From Nymphaea colorata (taxonomy: Eukaryota > Streptophyta > Magnoliopsida > Nymphaeales > Nymphaeaceae), in NCBI RefSeq assembly GCF_008831285.2, contig NC_045140.1, positions 8,242,505-8,306,504 on the forward strand: a DNA stretch of 64,000 nucleotides, in the 5' to 3' direction. Under the pieces are notes generated by a model that saw only the letters and a program-made list of their open reading frames with translations, ran no database searches and had not been told where the DNA came from. Made by a program: the position numbers and the translations under genes. Numbering within the stretch: position 1 is the stretch's first letter; every line of letters begins with the position of its first letter. This document shows positions 34,990 to 46,899 of the stretch, in pieces.

Positions 34990-36700
34990 CGATCCAGTTG
35001 ATTTTCAATTCACCAACTGGACAGCCCCTCCAACTCGGTTTATAAACCGATTCTCACAACACTGTTTCTATTATACCCGCCTAGTTATGCATATAAAAAC
35101 AACCTCTTAATCATGTTTCTCTAATTGATAGATGTAATTAGATTCAATAACCCTCTGATTGATAGATGTAATTAGCCTTTTGTTGTTGAAGGTAGAGAAA
35201 ATGACTTGGAACCACTTTTTGGCCTCTAAAAAATGAGCTCAATGCCTTTGAGTTTCATTACATAGACCACATGTTTTATATGGTCCACATAAACGTCTGG
35301 CCGAAACATAATACGTAAAAGAATGGAAGTTTGCATTTTGCAAAGAGGTGGCTTTGAAATCAGGCCATTGATTGGCATTTGACGACACAAGCGTACCTTG
35401 TATCATAAAACTAAGAAGGTAAACGATCAAACTACTTGATTTTCAACGAGGATTTTTCTAAAAAAATTATGACATTTAAGTGGATTTTGGTGCTAAATCC
35501 AGGTCTTTGATGTCATTTTAAAAGAAGGCGATTGATTACTTCAACCTTCAAATCCGTGATGGTGTAAGACCTTAGTAGGATCCCATCATTTTCAATGTTA
35601 AGATCTATGAATGGTATAAAGTTTTTTACTTTGCATCTTAAAATTTTTATGAATTTGGAGTCAGCTCCTTCCAATCAGATGTGAATTCTCAGAACGTTTT
35701 TTAATTGTTAAGACATTCCAAGGTGCAAAACGAACAAAGAACCACATGTCTCGTTTTTTTTTAATTGCAGGTAACGTGATTCTTCTGTCCTCATTTCATT
35801 TCAACCTCTAAAAAATCGGCACGGGATCCAAGAAAGGGAGCTTTATTTCCTTTGAATAATGAGACGTCGTTGAACTCATGTTTGTTCGGAGTTTTTAGTT
35901 TTCTGAAAGCTATAGACTAGCATGATCCAAATTAGAATACAAGCTAAATTGGATTATAACAGCAATTCCAACGTCACTTTTTCTATCATATGTGTTAGTA
36001 TTCGAAATCACATTTTTACTTTCCTGATGACTGGTCAGGGACGAGACCCACTAAGCATGAGAAATTATGATTTCAATTTCAGCGGTTTGCTGTATAACTC
36101 AGTGTTTTTTAAACTTTGGTTTCTGTTTCTTATTGGAAACCTTGAAAACTGATTTTTTGTAAGTTTGGGAAATTATTTAAATTTTAAATTAATTTAAGTG
36201 AGTTTTTATTAATATATTGGCCGATTCGGTCTCATATCAGTTGAATTTTCAAGAGTGTCATAACAGCAGCCGTCATATTAATAACAAGGATATAACTTTG
36301 TTAAAATATTGACGATTATCATATTTCGACTTCATAAAAATAGTGCAATGTGGCTGGTTCACCACTTCTCGTTGTAAATTTATTTGTTTGATATTTTCAA
36401 GAAAAGTGTACCAGATATCCGAAAATTTGGAACTATGAGATCCGTATATACAAATAAGGAAAAGTGGGCCGGCGACTGACTACGAAGCTGCAATCAGAGT
36501 GTCCGCCGTGGATCTGACATTATCCGTCAGCGTTTCTCAGGCTGCCAAATTTTTGATGCAGACCATGCATTGGTAGTTTCTCTCTCTCATCCGGCAACCA
36601 TTGTCCGGAAGACCCACCGGAAAATCTTACTCGCGGGATCAAGAGCCCATTTCCCCCACCGCCCTTCATATAACAAGGAACAGGAAACAAGCCAAAAGCC
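34990..36700. other. Intergenic upstream of CBSX6
   Basis: No gene is recognised. GATTGATAGATGTAATTAG occurs twice (near 35126 and 35157), a short local duplication. The last 200 bases are less AT-rich and probably belong to the CBSX6 promoter and leader. Confidence 0.4.
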
Positions 36701-36711
36701 AGTGGTATTTT

Positions 36712-36738
<27 letters not shown>
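36712..36738 (+). promoter_or_regulatory. (GA)n tract upstream of CBSX6
   Basis: About 13 GA units lie roughly 300 bases before the CBSX6 ATG, in the likely 5' leader or core promoter. It parallels the (GA)n tract before RPE. Confidence 0.5.
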
Positions 36739-36742
<4 letters not shown>

Positions 36743-37040
36743 AATCCTCAATCCCCTTCATCGGATCCTCTTAAATCCTTTAATCGGGCTCTTGGCCGTT
36801 AGAATTTGCGGGGGTTTGCTGCTACCATTTTGGGAAAGAAGGGGAGGAATAGATAGAAGGTAGTTCTTGATGGGAAGCTCTCTAACAGCATGGATCCTTT
36901 CATCCTCAATCCTCCAAAATCTTTAGGTGTATTTCTCCTCTTGTTGATCCTGCTGCACTCCCTCTTATAACGAGTGATACCAACCTCCCTATTTCTCGAG
37001 TCCTTGATTTCTTGAGGGCTCTTTTGGGCGTCGGATCGGC

Positions 37041-39421
37041 ATGGCTGCCGTGTTTCTGTACCACGTGGTAGGGGACCTGACGGTGGGGAAGCCGGAGCTG
37101 GTGGAGTTTTGTGAGACGGAGACGGTGGAATCGGCCATCAGAGCGCTCGTCACCTGCACGGAGGGCGGAATTCCGGTGTGGAAAAAGCAGCCGAAGGGGG
37201 TCGAGTCCGGCGTGGCGAAGCAGCAGCGGTTTGTGGGCATTGTAAATTCGATGGACATCGTCGCCTTCCTCGCCAGAGAGAGCAGCTTGGTGGATCGGGA
37301 AGCGGCTCTGAGGACGCCTGTTTCAGAGATGATCGTCCCCAATAACTCGGTTCTCAAGCTGGTCGACGCCGGAACCCGGTGAGAAATTGGACTCTGTTGC
37401 GGCGTTTTGTGAGTAACGGCTGAGAAAAATTTCGATGCGCTGCTCGTTTACTTTGTTTATGGTTCTGCATTATGGTGGATTATATGAGTTCATGTTGAGT
37501 TTTATACTGGTAGTTCTTTGTTGGTAATTCCTTGGTGTTCTTGGGAAATCTTCCATGGGCCAGATTCATTTTTGTTCGTTAATTTTTTCTTTTCCCCCAT
37601 AGTTCTTTGCAGATACTTCCTTTGGCCTAGATGGATTATTTTATTGTCTTATTGGATATTGTCACACACTGGTTGTTTGTTTATAGTTGTCGAATTTTTG
37701 AATCACGCGTAGTTGATAGCTGAATAATATTTTTTTTAGTTCCCTAAAGTTCAAAAATCTGCAAATTAATTAAAGGAAAACTTGATCTGGCTTGTTGATT
37801 TGCAGGTCTGATGCTCTATATATATTTGTCCACATTTGTTCACGTAATATCTACTAAGAAAAGTTATTACATCATTTCTCCTTCTTTCAGTTTATAAGAT
37901 TTCATTGCCTTCATTGTTTCTTCTCTATTTTTGGGAGGGGGCTGGACTTCTCTCGATTGTTTGCAATTTGATAAAGTCTCAGGTGCATATCCGTGAGGAT
38001 GGTTGTGGTTTATTGCTTTCCAACATGTAGAGGTTACATGCTTTTCCAATAGTATGAGCGCTAAACATTCAAGCGGAGCTCACATAATCATTCAATATCA
38101 GATTTTTTCAGATAATGAGGTTTGTACTAAAAGTTGAGCTCTCTATAAAGAGTTTGTGCCTTTTTATATAAAGGAACTTCTTTTTATCCTCTAAAAGGGA
38201 AGGGCCCCTACAGCTGTTTCACTTGGAGAACGGCTTCTGCCATGGATTGTTTCCTCGTTCTTTTGAGGTCTCTCAGAAGTTCAATAGAAATTAGCTGTTG
38301 GCTTTTTTCGAGAATGCAAGCTTTGGTTTCAACAATTGTAGAGGTAATGTTTGTTGCGATTATTCGATTAATTATTTGAGGTAATTGGTAGCTCGGAGCA
38401 CGTTCAATTTTTATCAATTGTAAGTTTTGAACTTTGTGAACTCTTTTCTTGGTGTACCCATTGAATGAATGCTGTTAAAAGAATTATTGTTTAAGCATCG
38501 AAACATATTTGTTTCATGTCTACTGTTTAACTTTCTGTGATAATGAACAGATTGATAGATGCTCTGGAAATGATGAAACAGGGAGTCAGACGACTTCTGG
38601 TACCTAGAAGCACTGCATGGAGAGGCATGAGCAAACGCTTCTCTATCCTTTACAATGGGAAATGGCTCAAAAACATTGAGACTTCAAGCAATGCTGGCAA
38701 CAGCAGCAATAACAGGTTTTCCTCAACCAGCTCAAGAAAAAGTTGGTGTTGCTTGTCTAGGGAAGATGTTATCCGCTTCCTTATAGGTTGTCTTGGTGCT
38801 CTGGCTCCTCTTCCACTCTCCTCTATTTCCTCCCTCTGTGCTGTCACTCCAAATTTTCTCTCTATGGATGCTTCCTCTCCTGCAATTCGTGCCTCCGAAT
38901 CGAGGAACCATGATCCAAGTGCTGTTGCCGTTGTAGAACATTTGAGAGATGGCGACATGAAAATCATAGGAGAGATATCAGCATGTAAACTCTGGAAGTG
39001 TGACTACTTGTCTGCTGCGTGGTCGCTCGCTAACCTGTCAGCTGGAGAGTTCGTCACTGGTGTTGAGAATCATTCACCCTTGTCAATTTCCGACATCTCA
39101 ATCACTAGTCCTGCAGAGAGCAATGGAGGGGGGTCTCGAGCTCAGAGGTTTAGCAGCAGGAGCATTGGTTTCTTTAGCTCGCAAGTGAACCTCAGCCATG
39201 GCATTGGACGAATATGCCAAGCGAGGACCACTCCATTAACTTGCAAGACCTCGAGCTCGTTGGCTGCGGTAATGGCACAGATGCTCTCTCATCGTGCTAC
39301 TCACGTGTGGGTGACAGCAGATCAAGACGAGGAAGTTTTGGTGGGAATGGTGACTTATAATGATATACTTCGTGCGGTCACTAGACCTCCAAATTCAATC
39401 TCTGCATCTGCCTCAGTATAA
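37041..39421 (+). CDS. CBSX6: CBS-domain protein, CBSX6-like
   Basis: Two exons, 37041-37378 and 38551-39421, join in phase (CG|A splits an Arg codon) to give 402 residues. The opening AAVFLYHVVGDLTVGKPELV, the ETVESAIRAL helix, the RFVGIVNSMDIVAFLA block, the junction LIDALEMMKQGVRRLLVPRS and the C-terminal block around SSLAAVMAQMLSHRATHVWV match the plant CBSX6 family (Arabidopsis At1g65320) in order and at full length. CBS modules usually bind adenosyl ligands and regulate partners; the CBSX6 partner is not known to me. One CBS region spans about residues 5-130 and another about 285-385, joined by a Ser-rich, low-complexity linker. The ATG is the first in frame and starts the conserved block, so the start is well supported. 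The 1.17-kb intron has consensus GT-AG ends. Confidence 0.94.
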
Positions 39422-39533
39422 GGCATTTCGCTGAAGTTGGTAAGTTCTTTGTTACTGTCTTTTCGTTGTTGGTATATGTTGTGGAGGTACTATATTCAGA
39501 CGATAGCTTATCATTGTTGCTGCGTTCGTTATG

Positions 39534-39539
39534 AATAAA
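39534..39539 (+). terminator. Likely polyadenylation signal of CBSX6
   Basis: AATAAA in ATGAATAAACACG lies 113 bases after the CBSX6 stop codon, followed by T-rich sequence. Other sites may be used. Confidence 0.45.
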
Positions 39540-39544
39540 CACGA

Positions 39545-40186
39545 TGTTCTGTGTACATAAATTTGTCAATCTTGCTTCAAATGTTTAGCAGAAATTGCGT
39601 ATGTAATGTGACAGTGATGAAGTGGGGAGCCTTCCCAGAGACAGATCTCATATTTAGTTTCTCTGAATCCAGTCACAGATCTCAAGTGCTGGTGTATTCT
39701 TTACCTTTTTGCAAAATGAGTCATCTTCGAACATCTTACCCTTTCTTGCACAGCTGCACCATCTAAGTTATGTACTCCCCATCCCCCACTAATGCAACCC
39801 AGCGTCTGGTTGAAGCAGCATGTAAAATAAGAGATTGGTCGAAACTGCTCTGTTCATGTAGCAACTCTTGACCAGTAGAGCGGAAGACAAACTGCCGTCA
39901 TCTCATCCCCTTTGAACCTAGTACAACTTGTTTAGCCATGGGGACTCTGTTAATTGGATCATGGCAGAGGGATCTCTTTGTTCACTTATCTAGTGTATGA
40001 GGTGATCTACAGTCTAGATCTTAGATCCCGACTTTTTTAAGTTCTTGGTTTTTAACAATGATTTCCCTGGTTTGATAGATGCATGGATTGCAACATGAAT
40101 TAGTGATCAGCTGTATTTTTACTTCATGAATCTTGAGTTAGGCCTCTTTCCCTCTAATTATAGGTCCATTCCACTTGAGGAGATAG
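39545..40186. other. CBSX6 downstream region
   Basis: Mixed-composition sequence, possibly a long 3' untranslated region followed by intergenic DNA. No coding similarity is seen. Confidence 0.35.
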
Positions 40187-42728
40187 TTAAGAATGTCAAC
40201 GGAGTGGATTTGAATCAGGTATCTGACCGAATTGTTTGAAATAAATCGGATGTGGAAAACAATTTTAGATCTGATTAAGAAATCACATCGGATTTTGGTT
40301 TTAAAAATTCATATCCAGAATTTATATACAGATTCAGATCTAAGCAAATGTCTGTTCGGACAATTAACTATTATGTGAACTTAGATATCCAAATCCGATC
40401 TGAATCTAGGTACGTGATTCAGAGTTTAGATATCCGATTCCAAGAAGTAATATCTGATCCGGTCTGGAGTTTACATATCCGAGTCTGACAAGTAATATCC
40501 CATGGATGTAATTAGCTTCAATTGATTGGTCCAGTGTGATTTGAAGTTGATATCCCATGTTAATAAATAAATGTATATTTTCTATAAAAGTTCATTTACG
40601 AACGACTAGTTCTACCGCACAAAACATTTAATCGCATGAAGTCATTGGGCATTTTTCCATTTGATTATAATATGAAACCAAATTGATTTGATTACTATAT
40701 GTACTGAACCTAAGACAACAAAATTTAACTTATTTAAGAGTAAATAACTAAAATTGTATAAAAAACCGTAAGTATAACTCAAAAACTACTATTTTCTAAA
40801 TAGCTTTAACATAAAACAATATTAACAAGATAAATTAATTGCATAAGAATAATATATATTTGAGACTAAAAATCAATATTCCAAATATGTGTTTTGTTAT
40901 GCAACAAAATTTCGATTAGTTAATTAAACAAGTGTATTCCATTAAGCAAGTGGATTATTGGATCAAATAAACTGCAATACGATTGATTAGTTAGTCCAAA
41001 TAAAAAAATAATTAAGGCAATATAAAACATCTCATTTAAAGATTGTTAAAACTTCAAATTGTTTATAATCGAGAACTAATAGTACAAAATAACATTAATA
41101 TGAAAAAGTTAGTATTCTGGGAACAAGATTAATTAAAAAATCAAGGAATTATATATGCAAGTTAATAGTCAAATCGAAATCTCTTTGGTAAACATATGAA
41201 CAAAACATATGAAAACCCTTGAATTTGATGAGCAGATCGCAAAGGTTGTATTATATAAATAATTTTAATATTTAATAGTTGCATAATAGCAGAAAATACT
41301 ATTTTATATTCAAATCATTATAATTAGGTTGTTTACCTAGTTAAGGTTAATATATAAAAAACAAAAGGCAAGTCACTTTGTTTCATCAATTAATAAAAAA
41401 TGTTGGCATCATCAAATACTACATCAGTCTTAAACTTTCATAGGTGACGACAATCATTTTTATTTAATGGAAAATTATTTTGTTCGAATAATTTATTAGA
41501 CATTTTGTATAATTAAACAATTTTATTTAATCAAACAATTATTTTTATCAAACCGATGAACCAAGCAAGTTTTCTTAAATAATGTACTTGTCTAGTAGAA
41601 AATAAATGACACTTGAATAAGTAAAATCTCTTCGAATTTTACTTTGTTTTACAAATATATAAAATTCATATTAACAAGTATGTCTAATATGAAAAAAAAC
41701 ATAACTCATCATAAATTAAGCATACAATTAAGGAACGTAAGATACTTGCCTAGTATGAGCTAATATTTTTCTAGCTCTGCTTAAAGAACAAAAAACTATT
41801 TAAAACTTAAAATCATCATAGCTCTGCTTTGTTAAAATTTAAAATATGAAAAATGTAAAGCAAGTTACTTTTTACAATTAAATGGTAAAGGAATTTGGCA
41901 CGCCCAGTATGGAGGACTCAAAATTTTCATTAATATATAATTTGCCGGTTTGACAACAAAAATTTTAACTAATGGAAAGTTAGTCTTCTTAGTCATTTTG
42001 GTTTGTCTAATCAGACATTTACATAATAAAGCAAATTATTTTAATTAAGATTTCCTTAAATATTATATTTCTTTCATATGAAATAATATATCACAACTTA
42101 ATTAGGAATGCACAATGAAAAATAATATAGTTGATCATAAAAAAAATGAAGGGGAATTGATTTTGTTTATGGAGGCCTTAGGCAAACCTGTTTCTTTTAT
42201 GTCCTTGAGAAAACACATTGAGATAATTGTTCTTTTTATCCCCAACAATAGAGACCATCTGTTGGCAATTTAATACAATTTACTTAAAATTGAAGAAATG
42301 GAAAATTAATTTTTGAATGATTGTCATACGCATTTAAATTGGATGTCAGATCGGTTTTGGTGGTGAATTTAATAGTAAAGTTCCAAATATATCTGGATTT
42401 CAAATTTAAAAGTTGGATTGCAATTGGATTCAATTCTTCAAAAGCTGTATGGGATCAGATCTTGAATTCAGAACTCGGATATGGATTTGAATCAGATTTT
42501 AAAATTAAAACTCAAATTCAAACCGGAATCGGGTTTCAAATTTAAAAATCAGAGTCGGATTTAGATTGGACTCAAATTTCAAATGTGGAAGTCAAATTCA
42601 GATATGGTATAAAAATTCTTTTCATTTGCATTTGAATCCGAATTCGGATCCCAAAATGAAGATATCTGAAAGATCGAATATGGTAAAAGGTCTTGGCTGA
42701 TTCAAATCCGATCATTTGACATCCTTAA
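40187..42728. mobile_element. 2.5-kb AT-rich inverted-repeat element, non-coding
   Basis: The left edge reads TTAAGAATGTCAACGGAG then TGGATTTGAATCAG. The reverse complement of the right edge reads TTAAGGATGTCAAATGAT then CGGATTTGAATCAG, so about 33 terminal bases match with few differences. TTAA is present at both edges and could be part of the repeat or a target duplication. Subterminal zones of about 330-400 bp on each side are built of degenerate GATCCGAATTCGGA-like words. The 1.8-kb core is very AT-rich without any open frame of note. Class is unknown; TTAA edges recall piggyBac-type elements, but other partial copies in the window show TA next to GGGATGTC. Confidence 0.55.
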
Positions 42729-42729
42729 A

Positions 42730-44300
42730 GAAGTTCATAAGACCTTCTATTTTTTTTTTTAGTTAGTAGGAAAAATGTTTTTAGGGTGAGATATTGGCCA
42801 TGTTAGCTAATCTAACACTATTAAGGACAAGGCCATTAAGCAAATATTATGGCTGATATCTAGTTTGGAGTCCAATGTCTGTCGAAGATTCGATAAAGAT
42901 TTCAATCCGATTATATATAAACGTAAAAACTTATGCTAGTTAGATTTAAATTTAGTTTAAAAAACAAAACAAATTCCAAACTGAAATCCAATTACATGAA
43001 ATTTGATGAAGTCAAATATGAAAGGGGTGTCCAAATCACAAGCATTTACATCCGTAGTTGCGTTAACTGTTTTTCTTTATGTACGCACTAGCGGAGGCAG
43101 AAATTTTGGCCGGTGGAAGCACTAGTTCAATAATCTTAATGTTTTAAAGGATATATATATATATATACAAACAACCAAATAAATAAATTTATGAGGCTGA
43201 TGTGGTCAATTGCCCACACTAGCCACCATGTGGCTCCACCACTGTATGTATATACGTATAGATATATACCCCTACTCATTATGCTTTTTTGTCTTGATGT
43301 GTACTGCATAATCAGACATGAGACTAGATAAATAATAATACTAAGAGTGTGGGCACAAAGGTCGCTTTCCAAACCAAGGTGTTGTAGACAAACTGTTCTG
43401 GAGTTTCAATGTCCTCCAACCAAAGGGCATGTAATTACACATGCTGCCTAATATTGTTTTGGTAAAATATGTTTTCACTGAAACACATGAATGCAGTTTT
43501 GAAATTCGTATAAACACCTTGTATTTTAAGAAATTTAATCCACCTCACATCTTCGTGATGCCTAGGACATGCTTCTATAAGGCGGCCCATTAAATTTAAT
43601 TTCCTGTTTGTTTGGATGGAGGAAATGAACACAAATGGTTGTCATTTCCGTGTACGGTTGGCCAATTAGGCCTCGTTTGATGCACAGAAAAAAGAATGTG
43701 CATTGTGAGAATTTTATCTCGCTCGTACTGTTTTCTCACACTTTGTCAAACACAGAGAATTTTACCCTGTGTTTTTCATTGAATTTGAAAAAAAATCCAG
43801 GTCCCACTTTTTTCCACCGTAATTTTTTCTTGAAAATTTTATTGTCTTTTTTTGATGGAAAATGGCATACAATGGAAGAAAAAAATGTGTAAAATAACAC
43901 AAGATGATGAAAATAATTATCTTTTTCTCATTGTTTTCCTATCAATTGCTTGCCTAAAAAAGATCAATGGTATTTGTCCAGTATCTAAGTGTCTAGCATC
44001 TGCACACACACACACACACACATATAAAAGCTGAAATCTTCCAACTTATATTCCCTCATCCAATCATGGGTGCCCCATGTAATGTATAAAGTGGATGTAA
44101 TTGAGAAGATTTGTAGATGCTTTGTATCATATGCATCGATCTGTGTGCCACATGTAATGACCCTATTTTTTTTTAGACTTTTTCTTTTTTTTTTCAAAAA
44201 TCTAAAGTCATTTTGAATTAAAATGAAAGCACTTTGGAAAATAACTTGCTCGCTCCGGATAAGAGAAGGCTCGCTCCGAGGAGAAGAGTCATGACTCGCA
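42730..44300. other. Intergenic with repeat scraps
   Basis: A GCGGAGGCAGAAATTTTGGCC word at 43092, with CCACCATGTGGCTCCACCACTG near 43224-43245, looks like the two ends of a short hAT-type non-autonomous element (about 43090-43245). A CCTCGTTTGATGCACAG word at 43671 looks like a MITE edge. A (CA)n tract lies at 44003-44021. No gene is seen. Confidence 0.35.
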
Positions 44301-44307
44301 ACTCGCT

Positions 44308-44368
44308 CACCCCTTCTCCCGAAGTTACGGGGTCATTTTGCCGAGTTCCTTAGACATGGTTCTCTCCC
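44308..44368 (-). pseudogene. Organelle-type large-subunit rRNA fragment
   Basis: Read on the minus strand this is AAGGAACTCGGCAAAATGAC then CCCGTAACTTCGGGAGAAGG and GGTG, a near-universally conserved stretch of bacterial and organellar 23S/26S rRNA. Sequence on both sides does not continue recognisably as rRNA, so this is a short nuclear insertion of organelle DNA. Whether it came from mitochondrion or plastid I cannot decide. Confidence 0.75.
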
Positions 44369-44369
44369 A

Positions 44370-45351
44370 ATCTTAAAGAACAAAAGGAAGCCCAATAGCT
44401 AGCTCTTCAGGTAGGGCAGCTCTGGTTGATAGCTCGGGTTCTGGTCTTGGAGCTGGAGCTGGGCTGAACGGTATCCATAATCCAACTTCTTAAACGATTA
44501 GGTAACGTTACCCACTAAATTTAAACTATTAACATTTAATAGTGATTTAAATTAAACCTTCAAACTGTAGAGAATACAAAAGTCATTTAAAATTTCTAAA
44601 TCACACGATGCAAATTGTGACATTGACAGGTTAAGTAGCATTAGATCATTACAAAATGAAATTGCCTCACTACCATCCACTCTACTCACCCATCACCTGA
44701 AAATAGTAAATCGGGGTGAGAACTTGAAAAGTTCTCACTATGTCATCCATGCCTCATTCATTCAACACACAAGTGACAATCAATTATTGATCTGACATCA
44801 GTTCATGAACTCAAGAGAGTTAAGGACATGATTTCATAACAAATACAGAATGGTACAATAATTTAATGCACAATCAATGCACTTCCATATCTCTTCATGT
44901 GCAAAGGGAATGCATAAGGTCTTACAACGTGCCAAGTTCTACCATATAACAAGCACATCATAGTCACCATATCAATAAGCATGCATGTGTAAACTAACTA
45001 TGCATTTTCTGTTCAGACCAAGAAGTGATGACGGTAAGAATATAGGCTCAAGGCACACTGCTAGTGGCAAAATTGTACACTCAAAAGCACAAGCTAGCGG
45101 AACTAAAAAAAAATGCACAAAAAGAAAGAAAAAGGTGCATATAAAGTGGTCTCAAGTGGTCTCAACACAACAAACAATGCATTGCAATAGTTCACATACC
45201 AAGATATGCAATGGTTCACTTATGTATTCTTTTTAATGGTTAAACTTTAAATTTCATTTTTATTATTATTTTAGTAATAGTTAAAAATGGAGGAGTTTAT
45301 ACTGTGAAAGGCTGAAGGATTCTCTGTCCAAACCATGATGGAAAGATCCAG

Positions 45352-45398
<47 letters not shown>

Positions 45399-46880
45399 AG
45401 GGGGTGGGGGCAAAGATAACCCGAATTGTATGTCTAGGTGCAGCTGCTGGTGCCAATCAATGAAGTGATGCAACAATATTGCCTTTCCCAACCCGAACCT
45501 TACCTATCTTGTTAGACCTGTCCCGTTCCTAGTCATACATGGGAATTGCCTTGCCTTGGCCTTCTTTCCGACCTTGACCTACCAATCAATGTCTTCTACA
45601 AATACCAAAATGTGCTTATTTTATTTTCTTTGAGAAAAACCAATCTTTCTAGTAAAATCCATGTTGTTGCTTCACCTACATATATGTATATATGTATGTG
45701 TGTTTGTACAGGATCCTTGGATTTTTTCATCCCAGTTTGGATGGAGAAATCCTTACGCCTCTCCTCTCACAGCATACTCTTTGATGGAACGCATTGAAGG
45801 GTGCGTTTAGTCATGCATGGTGTTGATTCCTTTTATTTTTTACAAGTAAAAATGACCATTTTACCCTTCATAAATGAGATTTTAAACTGATGTTTCTTAG
45901 AGAAATTTAAACATGGGGGCCATGAACTATATAAGAGAAAACCATATGGCCTAAGTATCTGAAACTAGGGCCCGGACCATCCAGGTTGTCACAACCTATA
46001 AAAATGACTATTTTGCTTCGGTAACCCCTATTTTGCCTCATTTTACTATGATTTTGTTGGATGGTCATGAAAATCTTGAGAATTTTCTTACCCAAGATTA
46101 ATCAATGTTATTTCCATCTATACAAGTCATCGAAAACTTTGATAAGAAGTTTACCGGCTTACATTTGATAGAAATGGTCTAAAAATGGTCAATTTCCACT
46201 ACTTTCGACCATTTCTTACATTTGAACACCTGAATAAACTCATGATAGGATATTCTTAATGTCATTAGAGTATTTCTAGCTCTATTTATAGTTTTCAAGC
46301 ATGAATTCTAATATTAGAAAAACCATTTTTAAGATATGATATGTCATTTCCCCCATCATCACCATTTGTATGTGATTCGAGTGAGTAGCCTGAACTAAGT
46401 TGTGATCATGCTCTTTAGTGTAGGATGTGATTATTTCTGCCTTCACTTTGAATAATTCCATCTCATATTGAGCATAATTAGTTTTCTAGTCACTCATAGA
46501 GTGTTTAGCTCTAGGCATTGTCACTAGTGATTTATGAATTATTTTTTCTGAGAAATTTTGATTACCAGTTTTCAATCCAATTGCACAGATAGACATAGTG
46601 AAACTGGAGGAGAGTATCAGCATGTTCAATTTTGACAGATAAGCCCAAAATCTCTTTTCTTATTTCATCGTTCACATTTTCATTTACAAAGTCAAATACA
46701 ACTTGGTCAATTTTGAAAAATGCCAAAAGCAAATTGAAGAATTCTTTAGTCAAACTTGCATGCCTTCGAAATTGAACTCAGATGTCCCAGTGTGGTCAGA
46801 CAACATAACCAGGTTGCATCAAGGCAAAATTGTCATTTGTTCACAAATACATTATTTTTATAAGCCTAGTTTTTGAGTTA
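44370..46880. other. Intergenic, no gene assigned
   Basis: Contains a (TA)n microsatellite at 45355-45394 and otherwise unassigned sequence. The minus strand at 46300-46780 has several short open stretches that look partly coding (for example a 63-codon run, 46753-46562), but I recognise no family and stops interrupt it. Confidence 0.35.
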
Positions 46881-46899
46881 CATAAACCTAACTTATGAT

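Noticed and set aside
40187-42728. piggyBac assignment from TTAA borders
   Set aside because: TTAA is common in AT-rich DNA, no transposase is present, and partial relatives in the window show TA rather than TTAA beside the end.
44308-44368. Functional rRNA gene
   Set aside because: Only about 60 conserved bases are present and flanks are not rRNA.
46300-46780. Coding-like stretches on the minus strand
   Set aside because: Interrupted by stops and not matched to any family I know; could be a decayed element but the evidence is too thin.
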